A stretch of 64,000 nt of DNA, from positions 1 to 64,000 of the forward strand of contig CANREB010000001.1 in NCBI GenBank assembly GCA_947629525.1, written 5' to 3'. Positions 45,101-54,414 of the stretch are shown here, in pieces. The translations under genes were made by a program, and so were the position numbers. Source of the DNA: an uncultured Lachnospiraceae bacterium (lineage in GTDB: Bacteria > Bacillota > Clostridia > Lachnospirales > Lachnospiraceae). The notes beneath the pieces were generated by a model. The model ran no database searches and was not told the origin of the DNA. It saw only the letters and a program-made list of their open reading frames with translations. Every line of letters starts with the position of its first letter. Position 1 is the first letter of the stretch.

Positions 45101-46704
45101 TATATGTTAAATCCCTCATAATAATAGTAAATCATAAATCCGTCCACCTCATATACTATATCAGGTTTTCCAAGCCACCGTTCCACGTCTTCCTCGGTTA
45201 TACTCATACCGAAGCCGCTATCCTTCCAATCAAGGAGATAATTAAATGTCGTCGGCAAATCAGTATACTCTACATTCAGTTCTCCGTCTATGTTTGAAGC
45301 ATTTACGATCGTATATTCCCCCTTGCCGACAAGAGTAAGCGTAGTCGCACAGCCAACTGATCCGATACCGTTTCCCAAATGTTTCTCCCTGATAAGAGAA
45401 TCAACATTACTCATCGCGGATTCATACGCCGGCACATAGTCATCCGGTTTCCAAAATGTAGTCATATTGATTATTATTGCCAAAGAAAAAAACGAAAAAT
45501 AAAGCATTTTATATTTACTATTTATTTCTCCACCCAGTTTGACAATGATATTTTCTGACTGACGCGCCATAAAAATAGCGCCATAGAACAAAACCAACGT
45601 CATGTATCTGCCGGTGCAAAACTCATCGCCATACTCTGAGAACATTACTATCAAGACATTAAAGATAATCGCTAATGCCAAAATAACGTCAACCGGATCC
45701 TGCTTGACATCTTTCTTTTTGCATACTGCGTTTATTACAGTCCTAAAGCATAAAATAAACATTAATATAACCAGTATTAACCTAAATCCCGCAATAAACG
45801 TTCCGAGTGATAACATCATCCTGTTGCTGATGTCTATGTTGAACAGTGCCAGCACTTCCACGATCGTAGTAGATATGAAGCGCCAAATATTTGAAAAATC
45901 TGCGAATGCGTTATTTCCATATATGACACTGCCATCTCTCCACATTCCCCACTCACCATATTGATGTATAAATATTTGTGCCAATGCCGGCACTCCGAAG
46001 CTGATCACATGAAGCAGTGCCAACACGATCATAATTCCAAACACTATGGGAATAAGCAGCTTCCTCTTTTCATTCCATAACCGGATAAGCCCCGCGCATA
46101 TCATTGGTCCCACAAAGTCAATGACATATAGAAAATCTGTCTTTTTGTATCCTACTATAGCCAAGACAAGAATAATGACTTTAAGGATCGCCTTATGCTT
46201 TTTATCTGACATTTCCTGGTGTATTAACAATAACATAACAGAAAATGTAGCAAAAAACACCGGCATTATATGCAGATCGTACAGATACTGGTGAAGGAAT
46301 TGGGAATAATGTCCCATAGCCTGGGTTGAGCCCGGGTGTAAGATTACTGTTATAAAAGCAAATATACCCAGTCTATACCACTCAAAATGTTTTTTGGAGT
46401 ACATAGCCGTGAAAGTAGTAAAAAGCATGACTATACAATAAGTGATTACTGAATGTACTCGTATCGCCTTTTGTGAACACCCGAACAATTTATATGGAAT
46501 ATATGCCAAAGTGTTAACGATTCCGGTAAGATCAATATTTAAATCATATTTTTCCTTCATAAACCACCTATAAATGGGATCAACATATTCATAATCAAAC
46601 CAAAAGCTTCTCTTTAAGCCATAGTTATATATTCCGGCCGCAAACACAAATAAGAATAAAATAGCCATATTAAATATAAGACTTTTCCTTGTACTAACTT
46701 TCAA
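45100..46704 (-). CDS. Polytopic membrane protein, tandem copy 1
   Basis: This 534-aa protein has about eleven membrane segments and begins MAILFLFVFAAGIYNYGLKR. The extracytoplasmic start SFWFDYEYVDPIYRWFMKEK resembles the acidic first loop of GT-C enzymes. It closely resembles its neighbour at 46779-48392 across the whole length (shared YNYGLKRSFWFD, VILHPGS, YGAVFMARxSENIIVKL). The TTG start at 46704 follows GGGAGG at about 10 bases. Function is inferred only: a surface glycosyltransferase or polymerase. Confidence 0.65.
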   Translation of the reverse strand: MKVSTRKSLIFNMAILFLFVFAAGIYNYGLKRSFWFDYEYVDPIYRWFMKEKYDLNIDLTGIVNTLAYIPYKLFGCSQKAIRVHSVITYCIVMLFTTFTAMYSKKHFEWYRLGIFAFITVILHPGSTQAMGHYSQFLHQYLYDLHIMPVFFATFSVMLLLIHQEMSDKKHKAILKVIILVLAIVGYKKTDFLYVIDFVGPMICAGLIRLWNEKRKLLIPIVFGIMIVLALLHVISFGVPALAQIFIHQYGEWGMWRDGSVIYGNNAFADFSNIWRFISTTIVEVLALFNIDISNRMMLSLGTFIAGFRLILVILMFILCFRTVINAVCKKKDVKQDPVDVILALAIIFNVLIVMFSEYGDEFCTGRYMTLVLFYGAIFMARQSENIIVKLGGEINSKYKMLYFSFFSLAIIINMTTFWKPDDYVPAYESAMSNVDSLIREKHLGNGIGSVGCATTLTLVGKGEYTIVNASNIDGELNVEYTDLPTTFNYLLDWKDSGFGMSITEEDVERWLGKPDIVYEVDGFMIYYYYEGFNI

Positions 46705-46742
46705 CGCACCTTCATCCTCCCGTTTTTTTCAAATTTATTTTA

Positions 46743-46771
46743 ATTATATAAAATATTCAAATTTATTACAA
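46743..46771 (-). promoter_or_regulatory. SigmaA-type promoter for tandem copy 1
   Basis: On the minus strand -35 TTGTAA (46766-46771) and -10 TATAAT (46743-46748) stand 17 bp apart. The spacer TAAATTTGAATATTTTA is nearly identical to that of the promoter at 49483-49511. It lies in the 75-bp gap between the two tandem genes. Confidence 0.7.
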
Positions 46772-46778
46772 TATTTTT

Positions 46779-48392
46779 TTATAAGCCAAACCCCTGTTCA
46801 TAATAGTAAATCACGAATCCCGCTATTTCTATCACTTCATCAGCTTTACCTAAAGCCTGTTCTACCATCTCAAATCCGTGCCATTCATGATCATTAGCAG
46901 CATCGACCCAGTCAATAATGTAATTAAATGGAGCCTGCATTTCTTCAAAACCACCTACATTTAACTGTAATCCGCCCCATACTCCTCCGTCCACGACGGC
47001 ATAGTCGCCCTTGCCTAATATAGTCAGAGTAGAGGCATAATAATGACCTGCCACACCGTTGCCTAAATGGTTGTCCAAAATATAAGAGCTGACCTCTTGA
47101 AGACTTTGTTCATAGTCCGGGACATAATCATCCGGTCTCCAAAATTCAGTCATATTAAGTATTATCGCCGAAGAAAAAAACATAAAAAAATACATTTTGA
47201 ATCTGTTATCTGTTTGTCCGTTCAATTTAACAATAATATTTTCCGAGCATCTTGCCATAAAAACAGCGCCATAGAACAAAATCAACGTCATATATCTTAT
47301 GCAATTCGCTCCATCCCCATAATCGGAAAACATTACAATAAACAAATTAAATAAAATGCCTAATGCCAAGACGATATTTACAACATTGATCGATTCATCC
47401 TTTTTTATTATTGAATCAATAACTGTCTTGAAACAACATATAAGCATATATGCGACCAGAATGATCCTAAATCCGGCAATCAGTGAACTGATTGACAGCA
47501 TGCTTTTCCTAATTATATCAATGTTAAACAATGCCAAAAATTCCGTCATAGTATTGGAAATATAGTTCTGGATCATTCTGGGATCTGCAAAGTTGATCAT
47601 ACCATATATTGGTCCTTGTCCGTAACTGTACGAATGATCAGCAAAAAGCGACGCCACCGAAGGCACAAAAAAACCCACTATATGGAGCAACGCCAAAACC
47701 GCTGTCATCCCCGAAAGTATTGCCAAAAATAATTTCCTTTTTTCTCTCCAAAAATAGATCAAGCCGACACATGCCAACGGTCCCGCAAACCCTATAATAT
47801 ATATAAAATCAGTCTTTTTACAACCGATAATTATAACAGCGCCAATCAATATCTTCAGGATCGTCTTATACTTCTTTCCTAATGTTTCCTTATGTATGCA
47901 CAATAGCATAACAGAGAGCATGGCACACATCACCGGTATTGGATGTATATCATACGGATACTGATGAAACCATACAGTATAATGCCCGCAAACAGGAGAT
48001 GAACCCGGATGCAAAATAACTGCTATAAAGGCAAATATACCAAGCTTATACCATTCAAAGCGTTTTCCGTCAGAATAGACCGCTGCAATAGTAGCAAACA
48101 GCATAATTATCTGATAATTTATTACAGAATACACCCTCACTGTCTTCATCGAACATCCAAACATCCTATACGGAAGATAAACTAAAACATCATAAATTGA
48201 GTTAAGATTCATTTTTAATCCATAATATTCTTTTAAAAATCTGCGATAAACCTGATCAGAGTATTCGGGATCAAACCAAAAGCTTCTTTTCAGACCATAA
48301 TTATATATGCCTGCCGCAAATACAAATAATAGCAGGATAGCCATATTGATCAATATATATTTTTTTCTTGTATCTGTTTTCTGCATGTTCAT
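46779..48392 (-). CDS. Polytopic membrane protein, tandem copy 2
   Basis: This protein of about 537 aa is a paralogue of the 534-aa protein that follows, with the same run of membrane segments, a start region AAGIYNYGLKRSFWFDPEYS and a similar soluble end (FVIYYYEQGFGL). I take ATG 48392 behind AGAAGAG as the start; the longer frame to 48416 overlaps the acyltransferase gene. The pair looks like an old tandem duplication with specialised extracytoplasmic ends. Biochemical role unknown; GT-C-like by architecture. Confidence 0.65.
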   Translation of the reverse strand: MNMQKTDTRKKYILINMAILLLFVFAAGIYNYGLKRSFWFDPEYSDQVYRRFLKEYYGLKMNLNSIYDVLVYLPYRMFGCSMKTVRVYSVINYQIIMLFATIAAVYSDGKRFEWYKLGIFAFIAVILHPGSSPVCGHYTVWFHQYPYDIHPIPVMCAMLSVMLLCIHKETLGKKYKTILKILIGAVIIIGCKKTDFIYIIGFAGPLACVGLIYFWREKRKLFLAILSGMTAVLALLHIVGFFVPSVASLFADHSYSYGQGPIYGMINFADPRMIQNYISNTMTEFLALFNIDIIRKSMLSISSLIAGFRIILVAYMLICCFKTVIDSIIKKDESINVVNIVLALGILFNLFIVMFSDYGDGANCIRYMTLILFYGAVFMARCSENIIVKLNGQTDNRFKMYFFMFFSSAIILNMTEFWRPDDYVPDYEQSLQEVSSYILDNHLGNGVAGHYYASTLTILGKGDYAVVDGGVWGGLQLNVGGFEEMQAPFNYIIDWVDAANDHEWHGFEMVEQALGKADEVIEIAGFVIYYYEQGFGL

Positions 48393-48400
48393 TTCTCTTC

Positions 48401-49435
48401 TTATTTTCCTATACACTTTTTTAATCTTTCATCTCCGCTCATAACGCACATAACCACATAACATATAAAGCATACTACTGCTGTTGCAGCCAATCTGCTC
48501 AATATCTGCAAAACTATTCCATTCCCTCCTAAATCAGCTAATGTAACAAATCCATTTTTTACATATAATATGCACCACTGATTCAATGCCACGTATATCA
48601 GCGAATTACGGCCGATCGAAGCCAAAACATCCACTAAAAAACATAATTTCCCAATCATTATCTTTCTGATGAATCTGCTAAAATTCCATAACAATATCGC
48701 AGCCACAACAGCATTAATATATGTCAATGGATAGATCCCATATTCTCCGGTTCTAAAATTCACTGCCGGATTCACGAACAAAATAAGCAGATCGTTGATG
48801 ATCCACAACGGCACAAACACAAACCATTTCATACTGAAAATTTGTTCTTGGATCTTACTTTCTTTTATATCACGCAAAATAACACCGGTCGCCATAAATA
48901 TTATACCAGGCAAAGCCGCGTCTAATCCCATCACGAATAAATGCTGCGACGCCGCGAACATACCGAAAAAACTCATCATTGCAGATACCATAAATAAAAT
49001 TATTTTATTCGTAAACAACCTATTTAAGAGATAATATATAACATTGATCCAAAACAATGCCGGCAAAAACCACAATGCACCTGCAATAGGCACATAACTT
49101 GTCGGACTGACAAAAAGACTTTGTATACCCTGGCGCAGCCTTTCCCAACTTCCATCCAGTACAAAACTATACAAGCTGTGAAAAACTCCCCAAAAAGCAT
49201 AAGGAACCATCAGCTGCTTAAATTTCTTAATAATAAATTGCCCTCCGTCGCAGGCTCTCTTGTTAAAAAAATAGCCGGAAACTACATAAAACAAAGGCAT
49301 AAAAACCGCGTGAAACCATATATCGAAATTTTTATTATATTGTGAGATCTCCCCGCCTTCATAATGATTCCAAATCATGCTGATAATGCCTAATCCTCGT
49401 AATATATCAACTGTTATATCTCTATCCTTATTCAT
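48401..49435 (-). CDS. Acyltransferase 3 family membrane protein
   Basis: This protein of about 344 aa has ten membrane segments, begins RDITVDILRGLGIISMIWNH with the catalytic histidine, and has HAVFMPLFYVVSGYFFNKRA in the second segment. It is typical of OafA-like O-acyltransferases. I start at ATG 49435, preceded by GAGAGG at 8 bases and a leader of about 40 bases from the promoter at 49483. The frame to 49468 would leave almost no leader. It heads the leftward block. Confidence 0.85.
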   Translation of the reverse strand: MNKDRDITVDILRGLGIISMIWNHYEGGEISQYNKNFDIWFHAVFMPLFYVVSGYFFNKRACDGGQFIIKKFKQLMVPYAFWGVFHSLYSFVLDGSWERLRQGIQSLFVSPTSYVPIAGALWFLPALFWINVIYYLLNRLFTNKIILFMVSAMMSFFGMFAASQHLFVMGLDAALPGIIFMATGVILRDIKESKIQEQIFSMKWFVFVPLWIINDLLILFVNPAVNFRTGEYGIYPLTYINAVVAAILLWNFSRFIRKIMIGKLCFLVDVLASIGRNSLIYVALNQWCILYVKNGFVTLADLGGNGIVLQILSRLAATAVVCFICYVVMCVMSGDERLKKCIGK

Positions 49436-49482
49436 TAAATTATTCCTCTCACTCTCTATTAACGGCATTATATTATTTTTTT

Positions 49483-49511
49483 ATTGTATAAAATATTCAA
49501 AATTATTGCAA
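49483..49511 (-). promoter_or_regulatory. SigmaA-type promoter for the leftward block
   Basis: On the minus strand -35 TTGCAA (49506-49511) and -10 TACAAT (49483-49488) are 17 bp apart. Its spacer TAATTTTGAATATTTTA nearly matches the promoter at 46743. It is divergent from the strong promoter at 49603. Confidence 0.7.
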
Positions 49512-49602
49512 TAGTTTTTACATTTCTTTTGCACTGGTTTTCATATTTTAGCACAAAAATTTAAATCAAAATTCAATGACCAGGATTTAATTCGCAATTT
49601 TC

Positions 49603-49631
49603 TTGACATATAAAGCATTTCTTTTTATAAT
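49603..49631 (+). promoter_or_regulatory. Consensus sigmaA promoter for wbqC
   Basis: The -35 is TTGACA (49603-49608), the spacer 17 bp, and the -10 TATAAT (49626-49631), a full consensus match. It gives a leader of about 45 bases before ATG 49683, with GAGGAACC as ribosome site. Confidence 0.85.
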
Positions 49632-49682
49632 AAATTTGATTTATAGCGATTTAACTAATATGATCTTGAGGAACCGTATATT

Positions 49683-50393
49683 ATGAAACTTGGCATTATG
49701 CAACCATATTTTCTTCCATATATAGGCTATTGGCAATTAATAAATGCCGTGGATAAATTTGTATTATTGGATGATGTGAATTATATTATGCGCGGATATA
49801 TCAACCGCAACAGTATATTGGTCAATGGCAGGGAGCATCGCTTTACGATCCCTGTCCGGCAAGCTTCTCAGAATAAATTGATCAAAGATACCAAATTTGC
49901 TTTTCCCGATGAAGAAAAAAACAAATTTTTGCTTATGGTCGAAAACTCATATAAAAAAGCTCCCTGCTTCAATGAAGTAATGCCATTGATCCATCAGATC
50001 GTTGAGTTTGAGCAGGAAGATATAACGCAATACATACATAACAGTTTAACTATAATAATGAATTACCTTGGCATCGAAACAAAGATCTATCATTCATCGC
50101 AGATCCCTAAAAATAACGATCTGCATGGGCAGGACAGAATTCTTGAGATATGCCGTCAGTTAAGATCCGATGTATATATCAACCCATGCGGCGGAAGGAA
50201 ACTGTATAGTTCGGACGAATTTGAGAAAAATGGGATACGGCTGTATTTTTTGGATACTCGCAGCGACAAGATTCATTACAGCCAGAATAACGAAGAGTTT
50301 AAAGAAAATTTATCGATCATAGATATAATGTTCTTCAATGATGTGGAGACAATACGGACTTTTCTGCAAGAATATGATCTGCACAGTCATTAA
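49683..50393 (+). CDS. WbqC-like family protein
   Basis: This 236-aa protein begins KLGIMQPYFLPYIGYWQLIN, the WbqC signature, followed by LLDDVNYIMRGYINRN and the motif INPCGGRKLYSSDEF. WbqC-like proteins accompany aminosugar genes in O-antigen loci; their chemistry is not settled. It is read rightward from a perfect promoter and converges with the DegT aminotransferase gene, 4 bp from its end. That neighbour supports a role in amino-sugar modification. Confidence 0.9.
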   Translation: MKLGIMQPYFLPYIGYWQLINAVDKFVLLDDVNYIMRGYINRNSILVNGREHRFTIPVRQASQNKLIKDTKFAFPDEEKNKFLLMVENSYKKAPCFNEVMPLIHQIVEFEQEDITQYIHNSLTIIMNYLGIETKIYHSSQIPKNNDLHGQDRILEICRQLRSDVYINPCGGRKLYSSDEFEKNGIRLYFLDTRSDKIHYSQNNEEFKENLSIIDIMFFNDVETIRTFLQEYDLHSH

Positions 50394-50397
50394 TTTT

Positions 50398-51507
50398 TTA
50401 AACCTTACAGCCCAAAATAATATCACATATCTTATCCACAGTGTCCATACTTAACTCTGCGTATAACGGCAGTGTCAGAATGTGTTTACTTATATGCAGA
50501 GCTATTGGCGTCTTTAATACATCATATCGTCCATTAAACGCGGAGAATGTATTAGTCAGCGGATAAAAATACTTTCTTGCATAAATATCATTCTTTTCCA
50601 ATTCAGCAAATACTGTTTCACGTGTTGCTCCAAACTGCCGTTCGTCAAACAATACCGGAAGGTAAGCATAATTGGGTTCGACATCCTTTTGAGCGACATT
50701 CAGACGTATTCCCTTTATTCCCTCTAACCGCTCATAATAGCGCTCTGCTGCTTTTTTTCTTTTATCAATTTCTTCTTTGATATGCCGCAGATTACACAAT
50801 CCCATTGCCGCGCAAAATTCATTCATTTTGGCATTGGCGCCTACTGCCCGCACTTCTTCCGGTCCATGTATGCCAAAATTTTTCAACTCATAAAGAGCAT
50901 TTCCCAACTGCTTATTTTTATAGCAGGCAGCTCCTCCCTCAATGGTATTAAATACCTTAGTAGCATGAAAACTAAAGCAGGATACATCGCCAAAATTTCC
51001 TATACCCTGCCCCTTATATGTCTCACCAAATGCATGGGCTGCATCATAAATAACTTTTAATCCGTATTTTTTTGCAATATACTCAATTCCCTCTATATCG
51101 CATATATTGCCATAAACATGCACCGGAACAATAGCACATGTCTTGTCTGTTATCAGCTTTTCGATCTTTGACACATCTATAGTGTAATCATCTTCATTAA
51201 TATCACAAAATACCGGTTCTAAGTTATTTCGCACAATGGCATGAGTCGTAGAGGCAAAAGTAAAAGGAGTAGTGATGACTTCTCCTTGCAAGTTTAACGC
51301 CTGAACAGAAAGCTCCAATGCCATATGTCCATTTGTAAAAAGTTCTACATTTTCTACATTTAAATAGTTTAACAGTTCATTTTGAAACTTTATATGCTTG
51401 GGACCCATATTAGTCATATGGTGGTTGTCCCATATATCTTTTATTTCATTTATATACTCAGCCAATGGGGCAATTGACGACTGCGTAACAAATATCTTCT
51501 CTTGCAT
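50398..51507 (-). CDS. DegT/DnrJ/EryC1-family sugar aminotransferase
   Basis: This protein of about 369 aa is a PLP-dependent enzyme. It has GEVITTPFTFASTTHAIVRN, IYDAAHAFGETYKGQGIGNF (with the PLP-binding D), and SCFSFHATKVFNTIEGGAAC with the catalytic lysine. Relatives aminate nucleotide-linked keto-sugars (for example 3- or 4-keto-dTDP sugars). I start at ATG 51507 behind GAGG; the longer frame begins with a TTG at 51534. It converges with the WbqC gene. The specific keto-sugar is unknown. Confidence 0.85.
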   Translation of the reverse strand: MQEKIFVTQSSIAPLAEYINEIKDIWDNHHMTNMGPKHIKFQNELLNYLNVENVELFTNGHMALELSVQALNLQGEVITTPFTFASTTHAIVRNNLEPVFCDINEDDYTIDVSKIEKLITDKTCAIVPVHVYGNICDIEGIEYIAKKYGLKVIYDAAHAFGETYKGQGIGNFGDVSCFSFHATKVFNTIEGGAACYKNKQLGNALYELKNFGIHGPEEVRAVGANAKMNEFCAAMGLCNLRHIKEEIDKRKKAAERYYERLEGIKGIRLNVAQKDVEPNYAYLPVLFDERQFGATRETVFAELEKNDIYARKYFYPLTNTFSAFNGRYDVLKTPIALHISKHILTLPLYAELSMDTVDKICDIILGCKV

Positions 51508-51593
51508 ATTTTCCTCGCTTAATACACAGACCAATTAATGATATGCTTCCATATTATAAATATTATAATACCACATATGTTGTTTATATACAA

Positions 51594-52565
51594 TCAAAAT
51601 ATCTTCAGTCTTTTCAATAAATTCCTTGCTTTGTTAAAACCGAGCAAATGTATTGTATAATAAATGATCTCATATTTAATTGTCAAAGGCGGACAATGAA
51701 GTTTAGAATAATACTCTTTACTCACCACACAAAACTTGTTGTCAGCAGTTTCTGCTTCAAAATCACGTTCGTTCTCCTTAAACACACCCTCATTTCTATC
51801 TTTACAATCAGGCGCGTGCACTCCCGAACCATCGTATCCATTATTTTTTACCTTTGTATTACGTGGCAATGTCTGATATTTCTTCGAAAACCACAAATAA
51901 AACCCAATCGTTGTATCAGCGATCTCCCACCTGTCTTCCACAAAAGCTCCAACAAACCTGTATTTTATCCTTCGAGGCATTTTTAATGAATATGTTTTTC
52001 TAACATTATCCTCAAACCAGCCTCGCGATATAGTATTTGCAAATTCTGACCATTTATCGCTCCAAACGCCATATCCATATGCATTACAAGATGGTTTCGC
52101 AAAAATATAGTTTTCTTTTCCTGCAAAAAATTTTTCTTCTTTCGGATGGGTATATGCACCAACAGAAAAAATTTTATCATTATCCTTATATAATTCAAGG
52201 TAATAATTCATGTAATCCAAAAAATCTACTGAAAATACATTATCATCTTCGGTAAAGATCCATCTGTCACACTTCTGCGATACTAAGTCTATCAGATCCA
52301 ACTCATTCCGCAGAGCGCCAAAATTATAATTTCTTTTTATTATATTGATATTTTTAAAGCCATTGATCCCCTTATTTAGATAGTCTTCCACTTTATGATA
52401 TCCATCCTCATATTGATCGGATGGCGGATAATCCAGTCCTATAAAAAGTTCGGTTTCTATCGCAAGTGCATTTTTCTTCAGGGATTCTATACAGGCTTTA
52501 AAAAGTTCATATCTATTACAGGTGGTGATTATTATCGGGGCATATACCCTGTTATGATTATCCAT
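51594..52565 (-). CDS. GT-A glycosyltransferase, family member 1 of 2
   Basis: This 323-aa protein begins RVYAPIIITTCNRYELFKAC and has FIGLDYPPSDQYEDGYHKVE, then WIFTEDDNVFSVDFLDYMNY with an EDD motif in the DxD position. A paralogue (59428-60411, rightward) shares this layout throughout. The family is GT2-like with an unusual acceptor end (LLGFNKARNLLKRLKIF). Donor unknown. Both paralogues probably act on the same polymer with different acceptors. Confidence 0.8.
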   Translation of the reverse strand: MDNHNRVYAPIIITTCNRYELFKACIESLKKNALAIETELFIGLDYPPSDQYEDGYHKVEDYLNKGINGFKNINIIKRNYNFGALRNELDLIDLVSQKCDRWIFTEDDNVFSVDFLDYMNYYLELYKDNDKIFSVGAYTHPKEEKFFAGKENYIFAKPSCNAYGYGVWSDKWSEFANTISRGWFEDNVRKTYSLKMPRRIKYRFVGAFVEDRWEIADTTIGFYLWFSKKYQTLPRNTKVKNNGYDGSGVHAPDCKDRNEGVFKENERDFEAETADNKFCVVSKEYYSKLHCPPLTIKYEIIYYTIHLLGFNKARNLLKRLKIF

Positions 52566-52632
52566 AATAAAATTCCTCTATAATTATCAATATATGAAAA
52601 TGCACAGCAATACGATCAGGGTCTTTTTTTAA

Positions 52633-53319
52633 TTATTCAGCTATTTTTTTTAGCGCATAACTTGCATTGCTGTGAAGTATATCCATTGACAAATAGGCAA
52701 ATCCATATCCATTATTGATGCAAAATTCATTTACAGCTTCCACAACACCATACTGAGACGCCTCCCACATAGAAAAGCGAGTATAATCATGTCCCATAAT
52801 CATTCCCTGATCTTTTACTTTGTGTTTGCAGATCATAAGTTCCCTTGACGGATGTTCGTAATCATGCGTTGCATCCAAAAACACATAATCAAGTTCATCA
52901 TCCGCCAGTTCTGACAGTTTATCGCAAGAATCTCCCTTTAAAATCACTACCCGACCATTTTCTATTTCGGCATGAAATCTCTGTTCAAGGCGCTTCACAT
53001 ATTCATCTCCGTATTCTACCATATAAAGTTTTCGCGGTTTACATATTTTTAAAATTTTATCTGAAAAATATCCTTCCGCAACTCCCACTTCTGCCCAAAC
53101 CTTATCCGGTTCGCAATATTCCAGCAATTTTTCTCTTGAAGAAACCAACTTCGCGTTTTTTAAATATTTATCGTCCAAAAAAACGGATAAGTTAGGTTCT
53201 CTTTTAGCGCAGGAAAAATATTTATCCGGATCAGACAGCAAATGCTCCCGACGAACGATCATAACAGCGATACTTTGCACCAGTTTATTTTTACATATCA
53301 GATTTTTAATAAACTTCAT
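52633..53319 (-). CDS. Class I SAM-dependent methyltransferase
   Basis: This protein of about 228 aa has the motif I region KVWAEVGVAEGYFSDKILKI near residue 77, VEYGDEYVKRLEQRFH, and LDYVFLDATHDYEHPSRELM (post-motif), resembling Methyltransf_24-type enzymes. It probably O-methylates a sugar or a carbamoyl precursor. I place the start at ATG 53319 after AGGAGAG; the frame extends to 53361 without such a site. Confidence 0.75.
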   Translation of the reverse strand: MKFIKNLICKNKLVQSIAVMIVRREHLLSDPDKYFSCAKREPNLSVFLDDKYLKNAKLVSSREKLLEYCEPDKVWAEVGVAEGYFSDKILKICKPRKLYMVEYGDEYVKRLEQRFHAEIENGRVVILKGDSCDKLSELADDELDYVFLDATHDYEHPSRELMICKHKVKDQGMIMGHDYTRFSMWEASQYGVVEAVNEFCINNGYGFAYLSMDILHSNASYALKKIAE

Positions 53320-53373
53320 TTCAATACGCTCTCCTAATCCACTATTATTCATATTTAACATATACTTATAAAG

Positions 53374-54357
53374 CTATGAATACTTATAACGCAACATCGC
53401 AATATTTATATTTAAATTTCCTATGAAAGACAGTCTTTTCCTCTTTCCTGCTGTTTCTGATAAGACTTTTTTAAAGAAATCAATATATCTTACTGCAACA
53501 TCAGAAATATTATTTATTTTAATGCAAGCTTGGAAACTGTCATAATCAACAACGATCCTTTCGATCAACGACGGTATCTCTTCAGGCGCATCAAACAAAC
53601 AACCTGCATTCTGCAATATTTCAGGATGTCCACCGTCATTATAGCAGATTGCAGGCAAGCCGCAGGCAAGCGCCTCGATCAGTGAATTGGAGCATGGATC
53701 CTTTTGACTTGCGGTGATATAAATATCATTTTCTTTTAAAATTTTTGCAAGTTCGCCGCTTGGTTTAGGTTCGATCGATTTTATGTTCTTAAATTTGACA
53801 GGCGAATTGCCGACAAATGTCATATCATACTTTTGAAAGTCAAGATGTTCATCCAAATATTGGTATGCTTTGAATCCTTTCTTAACATTGTTAGACCAAC
53901 TGCTTGCAATCAATTTTATTTTTCTGTTTTCTTCAAATGGTATTTTACCCACACGATTAAATATGTTTTCGTCTGTTGCGTTTAATATTACAGTCTCCCA
54001 CGAATTAGTTTCCAACCCCATATCAAGATTTACATTTTTAGACCATTCTGACTGAAAAACAGTGGCGTCAGCAATATATTTATTTGTATTATTTGCGATT
54101 TGGTCACGTTTGTCACTTAAATTATTACATAGCCGCATAGGTCCATCAATTCGATGCACATAAAGCTTATCCGGATATGTGTGTTTGATCCTTAAAATCT
54201 CGTCAATACAATGGTGCGAATTAAAGAGTACTACATCGGCATTCTCGATTTCCGAATAAACTCCCTGTTTAATAAATTCGTTTTTGAGGCATCTGATAAA
54301 CTGATTGCCGCCACCTGTCGGATCATTAGTGATAGAAAAAACTATACTTACTTTCAA
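53374..54357 (-). CDS. GT4 family glycosyltransferase
   Basis: This protein of about 327 aa starts VSIVFSITNDPTGGGNQFIR (P-loop-like glycine-rich acceptor turn of GT4) and ends with KENDIYITASQKDPCSNSLI and EALACGLPAICYNDGGHPEI. I start it at TTG 54357, five bases after GGAGG; the frame also opens with an earlier TTG. Donor and acceptor unknown. The upstream gene is another GT4. Confidence 0.8.
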   Translation of the reverse strand: MKVSIVFSITNDPTGGGNQFIRCLKNEFIKQGVYSEIENADVVLFNSHHCIDEILRIKHTYPDKLYVHRIDGPMRLCNNLSDKRDQIANNTNKYIADATVFQSEWSKNVNLDMGLETNSWETVILNATDENIFNRVGKIPFEENRKIKLIASSWSNNVKKGFKAYQYLDEHLDFQKYDMTFVGNSPVKFKNIKSIEPKPSGELAKILKENDIYITASQKDPCSNSLIEALACGLPAICYNDGGHPEILQNAGCLFDAPEEIPSLIERIVVDYDSFQACIKINNISDVAVRYIDFFKKVLSETAGKRKRLSFIGNLNINIAMLRYKYS

Positions 54358-54414
54358 AATAACCTCCAAGTATCTTTATACGATTCTGTTATGACTATTT
54401 TTGAACAAAACGCA

